From Morchella semilibera (taxonomy: Eukaryota > Ascomycota > Pezizomycetes > Pezizales > Morchellaceae), in assembly GCA_009192285.1 (NCBI GenBank), contig CM018605.1, forward strand, positions 2,769,247 through 2,833,246: 64,000 nt of DNA, read 5' to 3'. The translations under genes were made by a program, and so were the position numbers. Below, in pieces: positions 1-10,259 of the stretch. Each line of letters starts with the position of its first letter. The first letter of the stretch is position 1. The notes under the pieces are model-generated. The model had not been told where the DNA came from. It saw only the letters and a list, made by a program, of their open reading frames with translations, and made no database searches.

Positions 1-22
1 TCATATACGTATCAAGCTCAAA

Positions 23-663
23 ATGACCGGAACTTACTCTCCTGTTTTTTGGGACCCAGCCTCTGTCGCGACAAACTCTGGAGTATCGGGTCCAACTCTC
101 GTGACGATCTTCACAATTCTTTCCTGCGCATGCATCCTTGTTGCTCAGAAGGCCCTTCCAGATCTACACGGGCTAATCTGTGAAGTGGCCAGAAGACTGC
201 AAGAGGTGGATATTTGGTACGATCCCACCCCTAGTCTAGTCAAATCTAGCCCCCAACCCCGACCCCAGCCCCAACCCCAACCTCCCTCCGATGCTCCATG
301 TTCCGTATTACGCTCAATTCTGACACGTTCAACACTTGTAGTGAACTAGGGCGAAACTTCTGGCCCTTCAGCGAAACGAAGTTCCCAGGTTATACTGGGG
401 CTTCTCTTAAGGGACGGCACACTCGCGAATACGCAGTTCGCTACCTCAAATTGGATTATGAGATCTGGAGACGTTCCCAGCCGCCATGGGTTCTTTGCGA
501 AAGGTTCAACCCTTCTCAAACCGATGTATGGAGGTACATGGGCGTGAGGGCAAGTAAATCCCCCTTCCATGTGACACGTCGCCCAGGAAGAGGGATGAGG
601 AAACCGTTCGTTAAGGGTGTTAAAACCCGTATGAACATTATGACGAATGTAGACGACGATTGA
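23..663 (+). CDS. Possible small gene in two overlapping frames (hypothetical)
   Basis: Two overlapping open frames, 23-349 and 298-663, could be parts of one gene joined by an unseen intron or a frameshift. The first encodes a short N-terminus, one hydrophobic segment (about residues 26-42) and a proline/glutamine-rich tail (PRPQPQPQPP). The second is basic and Trp/Arg-rich, ending in a short acidic tail before a TGA. I recognise no domain. No convincing GT-AG intron joining the frames was found, and the window edge hides anything upstream. It may be a chance pair of ORFs. Confidence 0.25.
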
Positions 664-1098
664 TTTGTTAAAGAATCATGAGGAGTCTACTAAAGTCACG
701 TGCGCTACGTTCTCTCTCACATGTGGGAGATGATCGATGTGACTCCGTTGATCTGCCCAGCGGAGGGGTTATACCGCACAGCGGCCTGCCAGAGACCTGC
801 TGGACCCAACCTTGTTCCAAGTCCCACTCTAAAAGTCCTGTGTGGCATTATTTCGAGAGAGGCGTTCCAAAAAAAAAAACAATCACAAAAAAAATCTAAA
901 ATAAAAAACAATCCCCAAAAAAATTCAAAACAAAAAAAACAATCACAAAAAAAATTTAAAATAAAAAACAATCACCAAAAAATCCCCATTTTCCTTTTTT
1001 TTTTTTTTTCCCCTTTTCCTTACATCATTAATCCCATTTTCATTTGTATTTGTCAAGAGAAGAACAAACCCAGTTCTTACTAATCTATTATTATTATT
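664..1098. repeat. Low-complexity A-rich tract with internal duplication
   Basis: From about 868 to 1018 the plus strand is almost pure A with scattered C and T, then a T run and C run. Within it a unit of roughly 55-60 bases (A-run, CAATCAC, A-run, TTTAAAATA, A-run, CAATC) occurs twice in tandem, at about 877-935 and 937-990. The rest of the stretch shows no gene. ORFs called across it in several frames are lysine- or phenylalanine-rich artefacts of the A tract. Confidence 0.6.
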
Positions 1099-1646
1099 TT
1101 AGTGTTTGCAGGTCATCGTAAGATATACGATGGCCTGTATATCTATCAGCCGCACTCTGGCGTGCTCTTGGTATGATGTGGGTGACAATCGGACTTTGCT
1201 TCTAGCCAAGGCATAGATCTGAGAGTCAGGTCCCTTTGGGTTGGTTGGTACTCGAGGCCACCAAGCATCTGTTGTTAACTCCTGCTTGGTGACCTCAGAC
1301 TCTAGGGTGATTCCAAGTAGAGTTCATGGTAGCGGTGCCATGCAGTGGGTTTTTGGCTTCGGAGACTTCATGGTATAGGTCGCTTTGGCGGCCTCCAAAG
1401 TCAGGTGGCTTTTCGATTGGGCAGTGGGGTGGGAGCTGGTTCTTTGAGTTTGTGCAGCTCATAGAGTGTATTAAGGGCGATATCTCCGGGGGTCAATTGA
1501 TAGGCTTTCCAGCCCCCACGACGAGTGGCGGTGCTGATAGATTGCTTATTGAGACTCCCCAATCTCTGGGTTTTGCGATCAACGCGGCATAGGGTTACCG
1601 GGGCTAATAGGCAAAGACATATGATGAAGTAGGCAACTACTAACAC
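1099..1646 (-). pseudogene. Decayed membrane-protein-like gene remnant
   Basis: On the minus strand a protein-like reading can be followed over three frames. It begins with a hydrophobic stretch (1646 to about 1580, frame opened by GTG, no ATG). It continues through a segment ending at a premature stop near 1401, moves one base in an AAAA run near 1407 to a frame that is open to about 1275, and moves again near 1285 to a frame that closes at TAA 1099-1101. Each segment has ordinary amino-acid composition, including a WWPRVPTNPKG stretch. The absence of a start and the two frame changes suggest a pseudogene. Its family is not recognised. An alternative is a spliced gene whose introns I failed to see. 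Confidence 0.4.
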
Positions 1647-2967
1647 ACCATGGCAGTATTTGTTATGATGTCACTGTTCTGATGTCTGAACAATTTTTTT
1701 TTCATTACATGTATTACATAGTTCGCTTTCTCCCCCCCCTATATGTATGTTGGGTCAGATCTAACTTACTAGTCTTGCCCTGGGAGTAATAGATCACTGC
1801 GCTGGCTTTGTAGTATGTGGAGGAAGGACGATGGTGTAAGGTAGTAAGGTCGGTATACAGAGGTTAATATGGGGGCGAGATGTCGGAGTTTTTACCTAAC
1901 TCTAGACCTATTGAGATGTTGTGATAGTTACATGTATGTACTAAATGAATGCTAAGAGCATAGATGGAAATGAGGGAAAATACATGTATGTACATATGTT
2001 GGAGTGATGAAATATGGTGGTTTCACCATCCCCCTGTGTTGGTTTATCTTCGGTAATGCTGTACGTGTGATAAGCCATTCTATATTCAATCTGACACTCT
2101 ATATTTCTAAATGATCCTTAGAGAAGGTACTACCTGACTCAAGCTCTTCTTCTGAAAGCTAAACTCTTGAATCAAAACCTGGTAGGCTCATAGGGGGGGA
2201 TCCGACTTTGTACTAGTTCATATGCTTCATGTTTAGTGTTGGCTCACTAAAATAGTAAATCCACTTCCCTAGGGGTCACTGAATAGACTACCATACATTC
2301 GTTCATCACTATCCTTATAGGTTCTTGGTGGTTTATGTTAGCCCAAACCTACCACCGCCCCCAAACCACAAAAGTGCCCAAACGATAATATGAAACCCCG
2401 AGCGAGTCGGGAAGACTATTACAAAAGATCTACCTCGTTACCAAAGTGGGACCAAAAGAGGGGTTATATACAATGTTGTACCTAGATATGGTCGGTATGG
2501 TGCAAGAATAAAAGCTACCATGTGCCGAGAAGACAACCGTTGCCGTTCAAGATCTAATACATATCAACGGATAGACGGCGATGAATCATTAAGTCGTGCT
2601 GGGAATCTGGATGATATATTACCGTGACAAGTAAGTGAGCTCTGGTCAGGCAATTGTTTGGTCGAGTTAGAACGCTGTTCTTGATTTGAACCTTCGGTTT
2701 GAGATTAATTAGGCGGTTCGCGTTTAAGAAGTACATGTAGTTTATATCAACGCTTAAGGGCCGAACTACCCGCTATCAGAGCACTCAGAATGTATGTATA
2801 GATAATGACTTCATTGTATTTTTGTTTATATTTGTCCTGAGGTCAAATTTAAGCTCTTCGTTTCTCACTTGAACTGTTTTCGGGGCAAACTCTATTTCCG
2901 AAATTAACATAACTCTACTATATAGCCCTTCTATTCTACTACTATAACTTTATCATTCTAGTTTAAG
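1647..2967. other. Intergenic stretch, no gene seen
   Basis: AT-rich spacer with four copies of the palindrome TACATGTA (near 1705, 1929, 1981 and 2733). Short ORFs such as the 60-aa one at 2554-2736 have no support. No transposon ends were recognised. Confidence 0.5.
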
Positions 2968-3375
2968 TCACTGGTGATTCTCCGGAGAAGGGGCACTTTT
3001 TTTCCCGGGGATTGCTAGCAAAATGGCGCGTACCTTCCTCCTCAACTTGTCCCTCTTCCTCTCTGTTTCAGACCTACTGATTTCCATCGTACCTGCTGCC
3101 TGTGCAACCTCATCAATCCACGTTGCCACCCGTGTAGCCTGTCTAGCTGCCTTCTCCTTTGCCCTTCTAGCAGCCCGTAACTGCTTCGTATTGTCGGGAC
3201 TCGGTGGGGGTGGGTCAGGAACTGTGTATTCCTTTATGGGGTCATACTCAAGAGATGGAGTTAATTCTCTGGGTAAAATCTCCTCATCAGAGTCATATTC
3301 ATGAAGAATCTCCCCGACCCGGTCGTCGCGGGCACCCCGGTTGCCAAAGCCTTCGGGTACTGGGTGTCTCCCCAT
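2968..3375 (-). CDS. Hypothetical charged 135-aa protein
   Basis: This ORF starts at ATG 3375 and encodes an acidic N-terminal half (EYDSDEEILPREL), a proline cluster (PDPPPPSPD) and then a long Arg/Lys/Ala-rich stretch likely to be helical or coiled (residues about 68-115). There is no signal peptide or membrane segment and no domain I can name. It lies 270 bases outside the LTR of the Gypsy element and on the same strand, but beyond its target duplication, so it is not part of that element. The composition is plausible for a disordered or coiled nuclear protein, or for a fragment of a larger gene whose other exons are lost. Confidence 0.4.
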   Translation of the reverse strand: MGRHPVPEGFGNRGARDDRVGEILHEYDSDEEILPRELTPSLEYDPIKEYTVPDPPPPSPDNTKQLRAARRAKEKAARQATRVATWIDEVAQAAGTMEISRSETERKRDKLRRKVRAILLAIPGKKSAPSPENHQ

Positions 3376-3643
3376 AATATAAGCCTGTATGCGGGTGTTG
3401 AGCTTTTCTGTGTATATATATGTTTGGCGATGCGGGAACTATGTTTGGGCTAATTTGAGAGTTGTAAAGATAACTATAGTTCTTGTAGTCTTGTAGAGCA
3501 AGAATGGGTTGAGAATATTTAAGGAGGTGTGGGGATAGGGAGGTAGAGAAGGCATGAAGTTATTTTATAAGGCAAATGGTTCATAGTGTGGAATATTGCC
3601 CATGTTGATAGTTGAAAGGCCGTATACGTTGGTATCTTGAACT
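3376..3643. other. Spacer upstream of the retrotransposon
   Basis: Short spacer between the 135-aa ORF and the left target duplication. No gene or repeat was recognised in it. Confidence 0.5.
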
Positions 3644-3648
3644 CTGAC

Positions 3649-4041
3649 TGTAAAGGGATATCTCAGAAGTCACTAAGATATGGCTAATGCTAAGCGATAG
3701 TTCTGTAGCGTTTAAACTTGTAATATTGTAGACCGGATTCCGTTCGCCTTTGAGGATGATGATTCCCCTAGGAGACGGGAATCCTACTAGCTATTTATAC
3801 ATAATGAACCCCCCTTAAACCCGTTAAATCCTTCAATAGCAAATCTCCCGCAATGCCTACGCTACTGCTCCGACTTCCTACGAGGTGGGGTAACCAAGGG
3901 TCCACTCATGAGGTGTGGTAGTGGTTGCCGAGTTATAACCGAACCCCGCTTCTGGGCGTACGTCACTCCTTCATCGCGCCGTCATACCCAGGACAATACC
4001 ATTGTACTACTAGTACCGCACTTCCAAGCAATCCTGTAACA
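3649..4041 (-). repeat. LTR, 3' copy relative to the element
   Basis: This 393-bp direct repeat of 10681-11071 lies next to pol's 3' end. It begins TGTAAAGGG and ends GTAACA on the plus strand, with TG/CA termini. It carries one extra C in each of two C homopolymers compared with the other LTR (near 3815 and near 3990). Confidence 0.95.
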
Positions 4042-4055
4042 CTACTCCCCCTTCC
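4042..4055 (-). other. Polypurine tract
   Basis: On the minus strand the last bases before the 3' LTR read GGAAGGGGGAGTAG. That is the position and composition expected for the primer of plus-strand DNA synthesis in LTR elements. Confidence 0.75.
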
Positions 4056-4134
4056 AAGCCGTCGTCCTCGACCGTTAAACCCTTTCATGGAAAAAACCCT
4101 GTGGGAAAAGCCATGAGGAGGGAAGGTATCGGGA

Positions 4135-7100
4135 TTATTGCTCTGCCAACCGCCGCTGCCTCTTAGTCTGCCGTGCTCCGGACTCCGGGGCTACTATGCC
4201 TTGACTCCGAGTGCGAGGACGGTTGCTAGTAACCAGTTTGGCGTTCTCGTCAGCCAGTGCCTCTTGGGGCTCTGGTGTTGCCAACCGTTTACGAGTGTTC
4301 TGCTTCCTAGTAGGGTCCGAATCTTCACGATAAGGGCGTAGGAGCATCTCATGGAACACGTTGTGAACCTTCCAGTCGACTGGTAGGTCTAGTCGGTATG
4401 CTCGGTTACCGATCTTCGCCAGTACTTCGAAGGGCCCCGTGAACTTATCTGACCACTTATTGTATCCGCCGAGGTTCCTTGTGTCTAACAGGACCTTCTG
4501 CCCTGGCTCGAACTGCTGAGCTGCGGGACCAGGTCGCGACGCCATTTTATCGTACGTCTGCTGCAAGGTTTCCCGGGCCAGTTCATGGGCGGCGAGGATC
4601 TCGTCCAGGTGGTTATTTCCTTCGGCATCCAGCTGCTCGATCTCCACATCCGTAGGCCAGTCTGAGCGTGGGTGAAACCCATAATTGCAATAGAATGGTG
4701 ACTGCCCGGTAGAGGAGTGTTTGGCGTTGTTGTAGGCGTACTCGCAGATAGGAAGTAGGTCTCTCCACTTCTTACCTGTGCCAGCCGTAAACGCTCGTAG
4801 GTAGGACTCCATATGCTGGTTAGTCCTTTCCGTCTGACCATCTGTCTGCGGATGGAACGAGGTCGAGAGTCTTCTACGAATCCCTAGTCGTTCTGTAATC
4901 GCGGTCCAGAAAGCTGACACGAACTGTGTTCCTCGGTCCGATACTATTGATCGCGGGAGTCCATGAAAGCGCCAGATGTCTTTGACGAAGGCTTGTGCGG
5001 TTTGCTCCGCGTTGATTCCTGTCATTGGGATGAAGTGCGCCATTTTACTGAAGCGGTCCACGACAACCATGACGTTCCGGAAACTTGACCGCTCCTTGGG
5101 CATTTCTACTACAAAATCCATGGAGATGTCGCACCAAGGGGTCGTGGCTAACTCTAGGGGCTGTGGAAGAGACATATGTCGTCGTCGTTGTTTGGCTCTT
5201 TGGCATACATCGCACGTACTGACATATTTGGCTACATCCGTGGTCATTCCTGGCCACCAGTAATTCCTGTCAATCAATTCCAAGGTTTTATCTCTGCCTA
5301 GATGCCCTGCCGTGGGTCGGTCGTGATGGTCTTCTATGACCTGCTTGACTGCATGCCCAGGCACTACCCAGCGTCCTTCATGAGTCGCTGTATTCTGATC
5401 GGGATCCCACTCTGTTGCAGCCTCCCGCAAGATGGTCTGCCGGGTCCACAGGTCCTCAGGATCTTCGTTTTCAGGGAGTTCATCCGGAACTATCCTACGA
5501 GTCCATCGACCCTCTTCTTCATACCAGTTCTGCAGAGCCGCAGGCATTCCCACTCCTGGTATGTGTACCCACTGATCCACTGGACGCACTTCTGATGAGT
5601 GATTGCAGAGGATTTCCTCACGAGGTTCTATTCTCGCTTGTGTCCTTCTTGCAAAATGTCCGGGGAGGAGGTTTCTTTCCGCGAAATGTTCAGGTGAGAG
5701 GAGCATTTTTACTGGCTGCTCTCGAACTACTCCCCCTTCCATGGCGTACTCCGGGCGCCTGGTTAGTGCATCAGGTTTCCCGTTTTTGTCGCCTGGTCGA
5801 AAGTGGATCTTGAAGTGAAAAGGTGCTATCTTTTCAGCCCAACGGGCCTGTCTTCTTGACAGCTTCTTGGTCGTTGTGAAGTACTGAAGGTTTTGGTGAT
5901 CAGAATAGATCTGGATAGGTATGTCCGTACCTTCCAGCCAATGTCTCCAAGTCAGGAGGGCGGAAACTATTGCGAGCATCTCTTTATCGTAGATCTCATA
6001 GTTGACTTCGGCCTCGTTGAACTTGCGAGAGTGGTAAGCCACCGGATGTAACTTACCATCTTCGAACACCTGTGACAGGACCGCAGCCTCTGCCCAGTCG
6101 CTGGCATCTGTTTCAAGAACAGCCATGCGATGTTCGTCGTAGTGTCGAAGGATAGGAGCGGTGGTAAATAACTTCTTGAGTCCCTCAAAAGCATCCTGCT
6201 GCTCCCGACTCCACTTCCATACGGCATTCTTCTTCAGGAGATCTGTCATGGGCTTGCATACCGCAGAATACCCGTAGATGAACCGCCTTAGGAAGTTGGC
6301 GAATCCCAGGAAGCATTGAAGCTCCTTCACTTTGGTGGGTACTAGCCACTCAGTGATAGCCTTCACCTTCTCGGGTGAGACCTGGGTGCCACTACCTGAT
6401 AGCTTGAATCCTAGGAATTCTATCTCCGTTTGGAACCAAGCAGTCTTCTTCAGGTTGCCGAATAGGTGGTTTTGTCGTAGCCGCTCCAGCACCCTGCGCA
6501 CGAGAGCTACATGCTCTTTTCTAGACTTGGAATATATCAGGATATCATCCAAGTAAACCACCAGACCCTGATCTAACAGGTCCTTGAATATGGTATTAAC
6601 CATTGCCTGGAACGTTGCCGGGGCGTTGGTCAAGCCAAAAGGCATTACTCTATATTCGAAGTGGCCGTATTTGGTCCGGAAAGCCGTCTTCCACTCTTCT
6701 CCCTCTGCGATCCTTACTAGGTTGTAACCGTTCTTGAGATCGATCTTGGTGAAGAAGAGAGCTCCTTTCGTCGAGTCTGCCAGTTCAGTCATGAGAGGCA
6801 GTGGGTACCGGTTCTTGACTGTGACGGAGTTTAAGCCGCGGTAGTCGACGCATAACCGTAGAGACCCATCTTGTTTAGGGACGAAGAGAATTGGTGCCGC
6901 TGCCGGGCTGGAAGATGGGACAATTTTACCTGCCGCTAACATTTCATCCAGGTATTCCCTTAACGCTTTCTGTTCCGGGGGGGATAATGCGTAGATAGGA
7001 CCCCACGGAGGTTGGCTTCCGTCCAAGAGAGGGATCGTATGATCCCACTCACTATGTTCCGGCAGGCGTCCTGCTCCTTCAGGAGAGAATACATCTGCGT

Positions 7101-7683
7101 AGTCTTGGAACTCTTCCGGGATAGCACTAGCGAGAGTCTCGCTTCCCGTGTTTCGTGCCCAGAAAGGGTGTGACTCGAGAGGCATGTCAGGTTCAGGCAT
7201 ATGTCGGAGGAGTCTAACGACCCTCTCTTGCCAACCCTCTTCATACATGTCCCCTTCTGTCATCATGCAGCCCTTAATCTGGCACTTGATACTATTGAAG
7301 GTCGCCTTATTCTGGCCCCAATGTATCGTAGGTTGATGCTCTTCGAGCCATCGATGTGGTATGACGAGATCTTCTCCAGCAAAGGTACCTATTTCGCAGG
7401 TGACTAGCCTGTCGAGGTGGCTACCGATGCGGAGTGTGAGAGGTTGGGTAATGTGAGTACCGGAGTGAGGCATGCGTGAGCCATCAGCTTGTTTAATGAG
7501 GAGAGTTGTGGTGCGGGTTCGGACTGGGATGTCGGCCTGCTTGACACAGTTCCAGGACATAATCCATGTCTCGGTGCCGCTGTCTAGCAATGCTTGGACA
7601 GTATGGGTGAAGTGTTTGTTGGTTGTAGGGTTAAGCCATGAGATCTCTGTCTCGAGGCGGGTTTCTTGGGTGATAGTAGTCAT
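4135..7683 (-). CDS. pol: Pol polyprotein of Ty3/Gypsy element (protease-RT-RNase H-integrase)
   Basis: This intact 1,182-aa ORF starts at ATG 7683. An aspartic protease motif DSG is at residues 34-36. Reverse transcriptase follows with the catalytic YLDD at 377-380. RNase H is near 520-640 (TDAS motif). The integrase has an HHCC zinc-binding region near 790-840 (ending CDVCQRAK), a D,D-35-E core (DFVVEMP, SDRGTQF, and the Glu in DGQTERTN) and a GPF-type C-terminal module near 1079 (FTGPFEVL). No chromodomain is evident after it; the tail is basic and low complexity. The product copies element RNA into DNA and inserts it. Because pol opens with its own ATG about 405 bases after the gag stop, its expression route (readthrough, reinitiation or splicing) is unclear. 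The lack of stops or frameshifts suggests recent activity. Confidence 0.95.
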   Translation of the reverse strand: MTTITQETRLETEISWLNPTTNKHFTHTVQALLDSGTETWIMSWNCVKQADIPVRTRTTTLLIKQADGSRMPHSGTHITQPLTLRIGSHLDRLVTCEIGTFAGEDLVIPHRWLEEHQPTIHWGQNKATFNSIKCQIKGCMMTEGDMYEEGWQERVVRLLRHMPEPDMPLESHPFWARNTGSETLASAIPEEFQDYADVFSPEGAGRLPEHSEWDHTIPLLDGSQPPWGPIYALSPPEQKALREYLDEMLAAGKIVPSSSPAAAPILFVPKQDGSLRLCVDYRGLNSVTVKNRYPLPLMTELADSTKGALFFTKIDLKNGYNLVRIAEGEEWKTAFRTKYGHFEYRVMPFGLTNAPATFQAMVNTIFKDLLDQGLVVYLDDILIYSKSRKEHVALVRRVLERLRQNHLFGNLKKTAWFQTEIEFLGFKLSGSGTQVSPEKVKAITEWLVPTKVKELQCFLGFANFLRRFIYGYSAVCKPMTDLLKKNAVWKWSREQQDAFEGLKKLFTTAPILRHYDEHRMAVLETDASDWAEAAVLSQVFEDGKLHPVAYHSRKFNEAEVNYEIYDKEMLAIVSALLTWRHWLEGTDIPIQIYSDHQNLQYFTTTKKLSRRQARWAEKIAPFHFKIHFRPGDKNGKPDALTRRPEYAMEGGVVREQPVKMLLSPEHFAERNLLPGHFARRTQARIEPREEILCNHSSEVRPVDQWVHIPGVGMPAALQNWYEEEGRWTRRIVPDELPENEDPEDLWTRQTILREAATEWDPDQNTATHEGRWVVPGHAVKQVIEDHHDRPTAGHLGRDKTLELIDRNYWWPGMTTDVAKYVSTCDVCQRAKQRRRHMSLPQPLELATTPWCDISMDFVVEMPKERSSFRNVMVVVDRFSKMAHFIPMTGINAEQTAQAFVKDIWRFHGLPRSIVSDRGTQFVSAFWTAITERLGIRRRLSTSFHPQTDGQTERTNQHMESYLRAFTAGTGKKWRDLLPICEYAYNNAKHSSTGQSPFYCNYGFHPRSDWPTDVEIEQLDAEGNNHLDEILAAHELARETLQQTYDKMASRPGPAAQQFEPGQKVLLDTRNLGGYNKWSDKFTGPFEVLAKIGNRAYRLDLPVDWKVHNVFHEMLLRPYREDSDPTRKQNTRKRLATPEPQEALADENAKLVTSNRPRTRSQGIVAPESGARQTKRQRRLAEQ

Positions 7684-8088
7684 TGTAGTATGGGTAGATT
7701 GTGGTAATAGTAAAGGAGGATGGTTTTTTGTTCTTCTCCTTGAGGCGGATGAGGTCTCTTATATAACTAAGTGCGGGGTAGCTCTGACACGTCATGCCCA
7801 AAGAATACCTTGCCCTAGCCACGAGTTCTTACTTTGCATCGGCAGTCTCTCCACAGGGTCGTGGCAAGTCAACAGTGCGCAGTGCGTCTACTGTCCGCTA
7901 TCTGTGTGGCCCCTCTGATTTCCGAACTTCTAGGCTCGAGTCTTGGATTCTGGCATTGGTCATTACTTTCCTTGCAGTATAGTTTCCATAAGAATATTTA
8001 TTTCCGCGTCCTAATACAAATTTATCATATAGCCCAAAATAAAACTCATGACTTATCACACCCATAGGAAATATAACCATTATACAAT
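7684..8088 (-). other. Gag-pol intergenic spacer of the retrotransposon
   Basis: About 405 bases separate the gag stop from the pol ATG. Short ORFs here have no recognisable domain. Many Gypsy elements fuse or overlap gag and pol, so a non-overlapping spacer this long is unusual. It could hold an intron or a translation-restart signal, but I cannot identify either. Confidence 0.5.
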
Positions 8089-9372
8089 TTAATCTTCCCC
8101 AAGTGCCGTAATCCTGGCCCTAAATGCCTCGCCTTGAGGTCCCATCTTTTGCCTTTTCTCACTCTCCCCTTCCGGTTCCTTCGTCCTCGAAGTTTTATCC
8201 TCTCTTTTCCTCTTTTTCCCACTTGATCGTTCCGTCGTTCCTGCCATTCGGACCTTCGTGACCGAGTAGCATTCCTTCGTCCAGTGACCTTCTCTTCCGC
8301 ATCGGAGGCATTTATTCTCCTTTGCCCATTGGTCTTTCTCTGCTTGGGTGGCTCCTAAGCTACCTGTAGCTGGGCGGGGTTTGTGCGGGGAGTCCTCTCG
8401 TTCCTTTTTGCGGGGACGGGACTCGTCGCGTTCTCCCTTTCGGTGGCGAGACTTTTGGTGTCTGGACTTTTGGTGCCTGGGTTCTCGAGTTTCTTGGGGT
8501 TTCACTGGCTCCCTTCCTCGCAAAATCTTCTGGCGGGCCCTGACTTCAGCGTCTTTTCTTCCCACTCTTCGAACCCATGCTAACCAATCTGGAAACTCAG
8601 ATGGTTCTTCAATCGCAGCGGATAGTCTCTGTTCCAACGTGGAGTTTATTCCTGTTAGAATCATGGACTTCATGACGATTGGGCCTACTCGAGCGTCCCA
8701 CTCGAGGTTTTGCATCTCATTGATGTAATCATCGATAGGGCCAGTTTGACGGAGATTATCCATCTTTTGTTTGGCCTGCTCTTGGCTGGTGCGATTACCA
8801 TACTGGATGCGGAGTTCCTGTTTGAAGCGTTCCCAAGTACCGAGCCTAGGTTCTACACTAAGCCTTTCCTTAAAGTTGCGCCAGAAACTTGCTGCACTCC
8901 CGGTGAATTCCAGGGATGCCCAAAGGATTCGAGTCTTATCATCCCATGTGACTCGGGGTTGAAGGTCCATCAGGATCTCCATTCGATCGATCCAGTGACG
9001 GACATCTTCATCGGGTTTGCCAGAGAAGGGGATTTTTGCCTGTTTAGGGGTTTCTCCCTTGCGGCGACTACTGGGTACCGGTGACTGCGTTTCTGCTCGT
9101 CGGTGGTGCCTATCCCGTCTTCTCTTTCGTCTCCTGTCATCATCGGAGGAGCTAGATGAGTCCGATGAGCTTGGACTGTCATCTCTTCTGTGCCCTCTTC
9201 TTCCTCTTCCACCACCATTTCCTCCACCATTTCCTACCGCTCCCTTCTCCAGTACAGGCTCCTCCTCCCTCCTACGTTTACCGTAGGATCTTCTGGGTGG
9301 TGGAGACGGGGATTTACTCCTCCTCCTGTTGGCTGGGGTGAGGGTGGCGGTGCCCTTCCTTCTCCTGGGGAA
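8089..9372 (-). CDS. gag: Gag, capsid-like and zinc-knuckle part
   Basis: The first ATG is at 8982, but the same frame is open upstream to 9372. Natural-looking sequence there (FSGKPDEDVRHWIDR) runs straight into the ATG, so translation probably enters from the preceding gag frame. The region around FTGSAASFWRNF and the following helices matches the retrotransposon Gag capsid-like domain. It is followed by Arg/Lys-rich RHQKSRH repeats and a CCHC zinc knuckle (CLRCGREGHWTKEC), then a basic tail ending at 8089. Such proteins form the virus-like particle and bind element RNA. The overlap of 139 bases with the upstream gag frame implies a -1 move, or a one-base deletion in this copy. Confidence 0.85.
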   Translation of the reverse strand, partial: FPRRRKGTATLTPANRRRSKSPSPPPRRSYGKRRREEEPVLEKGAVGNGGGNGGGRGRRGHRRDDSPSSSDSSSSSDDDRRRKRRRDRHHRRAETQSPVPSSRRKGETPKQAKIPFSGKPDEDVRHWIDRMEILMDLQPRVTWDDKTRILWASLEFTGSAASFWRNFKERLSVEPRLGTWERFKQELRIQYGNRTSQEQAKQKMDNLRQTGPIDDYINEMQNLEWDARVGPIVMKSMILTGINSTLEQRLSAAIEEPSEFPDWLAWVRRVGRKDAEVRARQKILRGREPVKPQETREPRHQKSRHQKSRHRKGERDESRPRKKEREDSPHKPRPATGSLGATQAEKDQWAKENKCLRCGREGHWTKECYSVTKVRMAGTTERSSGKKRKREDKTSRTKEPEGESEKRQKMGPQGEAFRARITALGED

Positions 9373-10259
9373 TCATTCTCAGACTCAACCCGGGGTTGTT
9401 TTCCCTTAAATGCTTTCAGGGCTACCTTCAGCATTTTCCTCAACTCTGGCTGGATGGCATCGGCAGTGGGGGTAGGCGCCTTTGGTGGTGGGACAGCCTG
9501 TGCTGCTGTCACAGTTGCCGCTAGCCCCTCAGGTATCTCCAGGTTTTTCTCTGCTTGCTGAGCCTGTATGTGGGCTGCTAGCGCCTGGGTTTGTTGCCGT
9601 TGTTGCTCATTCTCGAGGGCCATTTGCCTGAACCTCAGCTCAGTTACTGCCTGTTGATTTTGCGCATAGGCTTGGAACTGGCTAGCCAAAGTACCGAGGG
9701 CGGTGGTTATCTGCCCTTGTTGTCCTTCTACCTCCCGGAACTTCCCCTGCAATTCTCCCACCAGTTGTTGTCCGCCTTGGACTACCTGGCCGTGTTGGTG
9801 CTCCCTTGCCCTAGCTTCCGCCTGAAGGGCCAAGCCTGTCTGAGCTGCGAGACCTTTCATGCCCTGAACGATTACCTCTGTTCGAAGGGGTCGTGGGGTC
9901 TCCTGCTCGTAGAACTGCTCTCCGATGGAGGAGGTGCTCGCGTAGCTGGCGTCGCTCATATCCCCATCCGAACCAGAGCGCCTCACTGTAATGGTGGCTT
10001 GCCTGGTTGGGGTGCTGAAGGGGTCGAGGTCCATGCTGGCGGAGCTCCGTGTAATCCTCTTCGGGTCTCGTTTGCGGACCTTTTTCGGGGCTTTGGCTTT
10101 GAGAGGGGCTGGCTTCCATAGCTCGGTGGCGGGGGTGTCCCTGGCGCGACTGGCTCTGGTGGGATGGGCCTGGGCCATGGCGGTGTCCTTGTCTCGGACC
10201 ACGATAGCTTCCGCCATGTCTTGGTCTTCCCGCGAGGTTAACGCTAGTGGGAGGGACAT
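9234..10259 (-). CDS. gag: Gag, N-terminal coiled-coil part
   Basis: A 341-aa ORF from ATG 10259 to an in-frame TAG at 9234-9236. The N-terminal third is basic and Ser/Thr-rich, and the centre (about 150-235) is strongly Gln/Ala/Glu-rich and likely coiled coil. A Pro-rich stretch precedes the point where the downstream gag frame takes over. The composition and position directly before the capsid-like region make it the N-terminal part of Gag. Sequence in another frame further upstream (10527 to about 10260) is also protein-like and may be the true N-terminus, which would require a second frame change near 10260. Confidence 0.75.
   Translation of the reverse strand: MSLPLALTSREDQDMAEAIVVRDKDTAMAQAHPTRASRARDTPATELWKPAPLKAKAPKKVRKRDPKRITRSSASMDLDPFSTPTRQATITVRRSGSDGDMSDASYASTSSIGEQFYEQETPRPLRTEVIVQGMKGLAAQTGLALQAEARAREHQHGQVVQGGQQLVGELQGKFREVEGQQGQITTALGTLASQFQAYAQNQQAVTELRFRQMALENEQQRQQTQALAAHIQAQQAEKNLEIPEGLAATVTAAQAVPPPKAPTPTADAIQPELRKMLKVALKAFKGKQPRVESENDSPGEGRAPPPSPQPTGGGVNPRLHHPEDPTVNVGGRRSLYWRRER

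Noticed and set aside
700-1083. 127-aa lysine/asparagine-rich ORF
   Set aside because: It is produced by the A-rich tract; no coding signature outside it.
4485-7918. Many 60-150 aa ORFs on both strands within pol
   Set aside because: All are out-of-frame or antisense to the intact pol ORF and lack domains.
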